Shown here: one piece after another, positions 6,210-7,439 of the stretch
How positions within the stretch are numbered: position 1 is the stretch's first letter
Layout: each line of letters starts with the position of its first letter
Notes under the pieces: model-generated
Seen by the model: the letters and a program-made list of their open reading frames with translations, nothing else
Databases searched by the model: none
Told to the model about the DNA's origin: nothing
Program-made: the position numbers and the translations under genes
Origin: Bacillota bacterium
GTDB taxonomy: Bacteria > Bacillota > Clostridia > Lachnospirales > Anaerotignaceae
Assembly (NCBI GenBank): GCA_017547125.1
Contig: JAFYQL010000142.1
Coordinates: 1 to 7,439 of the forward strand
Direction of reading: 5' to 3'
Length of the DNA: 7,439 nt

Positions 6210-7364
6210 ATGGATGGTAAAAGCAAAGTACCTTTCGGAATAATGTTTTCGGTTGCATTTGTACTTTTCGGCTCTCATGCCGGAGGCGGTTTTGCATCAG
6301 GCAATATGGCTTTTCAGAATTATATAATTTCTGGTGCGTGGGCACCTTGGTCAGCAATACTTACTATGCTGATACTTACTGTCACTATAAAAGAAGCAAT
6401 GGTGATGTATAACACAAGAAAGCTTGGCAGTTACAAGGAACTTTTTGAAAACCTGTATCATCCTTATGACAAGCTTGCGGTTATATTCGATATCTTCTTT
6501 TATATAATGATATTTATGACTGTTGGTGTTGCTATTGCCACTGCAGCATCCACTCTTGAAACAACCTTCGGGCTTAACTACTATGCAGGCATTCTGATGG
6601 TTGGCTTTGTAATACTTATGCTTACCATATTCGGAGCAGAACTGGTGAGAAAGGCATCAACTGTTGCCGGCACATTTATACTTATATGTGCCATATCAAT
6701 TTTCTGTATTGGTATATTATACAAATCACCTGAGCTTAATACTGCAAGTATAGGAGAAGTTCTTACGGACTTTGATATGTCTCTTTTGCCAAATGCAATA
6801 TTAAGAGCATTTACATACGCGGGCTTCCAGCTGGTAATTATTCCTACTATGCTTGTTTGCGGTGCTCCGCTTATAACAAAGAAGTCCTGCGGAATATCAA
6901 TGTGGATTTCATTTATTCTTAACTCAGCAGCACTTGTGCTTTCGGTAGTTATGCTTATGAAATGGCAGGGAGTATATACAAGCATTGACGGAGGTATAAC
7001 AATTCCTACTCTTACAATAATTCATGCAATTGGAAATGGATTCCTTAAGGCGGTATATACTTTTGCTTTGCTGCTTTGTCTTATTATTTCAAGTTCAACG
7101 GCTATATTTGGTTTTGTTGAGAGATTTGAAAAGGTAAAAGTGCTTAGAGGAGTGAAAAGTGTTACTATTCGCTCGGCAATTACATCGGCTTTTGTTATGG
7201 TATTGTCTATGGCAATAGCAACTTTTGGTCTTACAGACATAATTAAGTATTGATATGGCTACTGCGGATACTTTGCAATAGGTGCATTTATACTTCCGCT
7301 TATGATTGTTGGGCATATAAAGAACAGAAAATATATCAAAAACAACCCGGAATGTGAAAAATAA
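6210..7364 (+). pseudogene. YkvI-like membrane transporter with in-frame TGA
   Basis: This protein resembles the YkvI family (COG3949) of uncharacterised membrane proteins related to amino-acid/sodium-coupled carriers with an APC-type fold. The first helix contains the glycine-rich G-S-H-A-G-G-G-F-A-S-G, as in helix 1 of such carriers. About nine hydrophobic helices can be seen over residues 8-345. A TGA at 7251-7253 then stops translation at residue 347, after G-L-T-D-I-I-K-Y. In the same frame the next 36 codons (7254-7361) continue with Y-G-Y-C-G-Y and a clear tenth helix (F-I-L-P-L-M-I-V-G). They end in a basic tail and a TAA at 7362-7364. A single base change from GGA (Gly) or TGG (Trp) would explain the TGA, giving about 384 residues in the intact form. 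It may be a real nonsense mutation, a sequencing error or strain variation. The shorter product would lack its last helix. The gene is probably transcribed on its own. The substrate is unknown. Confidence 0.8.
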
Positions 7365-7388
7365 CATATTATATAGAAGAAACAGGCG

Positions 7389-7417
7389 AAAAAGTACAGT
7401 TTTATGCTGTACTTTTT
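7389..7417 (+). terminator. Intrinsic terminator after the YkvI-like gene
   Basis: An 11-bp stem pairs AAAAAGTACAG (7389-7399) with CTGTACTTTTT (7407-7417) around a seven-base loop. The five Ts form both the end of the stem and the U-tract. The matching A-run would also let it work on the opposite strand. It lies 24 bases after the TAA at 7364, not close to the internal TGA, which fits the longer reading frame being the original gene end. Confidence 0.85.
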
Positions 7418-7439
7418 GCATTTTGTACAGTAAAATATG

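Noticed and set aside
4980..7253. UGA read as glycine or tryptophan (alternative genetic code) in the right part
   Set aside because: Trp is encoded by TGG throughout, and the intact genes contain no internal TGA. The DUF815 frame beyond its TGA does not continue into a sensible protein. One stray TGA in the carrier is better explained by mutation or error.
7251..7300. Selenocysteine at the TGA of the YkvI-like gene
   Set aside because: No convincing bacterial SECIS hairpin follows the TGA, and a membrane carrier is not a known selenoprotein type.
7425..7434. The ten bases GTACAGTAAA occur both here and at 2031-2040 at the joint
   Set aside because: Ten bases are too short to act as an attachment site or repeat without support, there is no integrase, and similar GTACAG words occur in several places.

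Overview
The window joins two pieces of DNA that look as if they come from different phyla. Positions 1 to about 2039 are GC-rich and Bacteroidetes-like. They hold a DUF6266-like protein gene and a complete holA (DNA polymerase III delta subunit) preceded by a TAnnTTTG-type Bacteroidetes promoter element. From about 2040 to the end the DNA is AT-rich with A/T-ending codons, strong Shine-Dalgarno sites, sigma-A-type promoters and hairpin-plus-U terminators. This is typical of a gut-type Clostridia genome (Lachnospiraceae or relatives). The switch falls within a few bases of the holA stop codon and leaves the next gene, a DUF815 AAA+ ATPase, without its beginning. The simplest explanation is a chimeric metagenomic contig; a real transfer is possible but shows no mobile-element signature.

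Layout, all genes on the + strand. Bacteroidetes-like part: DUF6266-like gene (18-785), a 225-bp G-rich non-coding gap with a promoter at its end, and holA (1011-2039). Clostridial part: a headless DUF815 ATPase (to 3076), followed after 5 bp by a lipoprotein-like DUF4163/DUF3298 protein (3082-4077) and a strong terminator. Next come a clear promoter, deoC (4290-4982) and an aldo/keto reductase with two C-terminal [4Fe-4S] motifs (5007-6140). A terminator hairpin follows whose loop contains the -10 of a likely promoter for the next gene. That gene is a YkvI-like ten-helix membrane protein (6210-7364) broken by one in-frame TGA before its last helix. The window ends in a final terminator.

The deoC/reductase pair suggests a small deoxynucleoside-catabolism unit: deoC yields acetaldehyde and glyceraldehyde-3-phosphate, and the reductase may act on an aldehyde or another carbonyl (inference). 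I see no rRNA, tRNA, CRISPR array, insertion sequence or phage module. I do not see a new defence or mobile system; the main points of interest are the chimeric joint, the interrupted transporter and the overlapping promoter/terminator.
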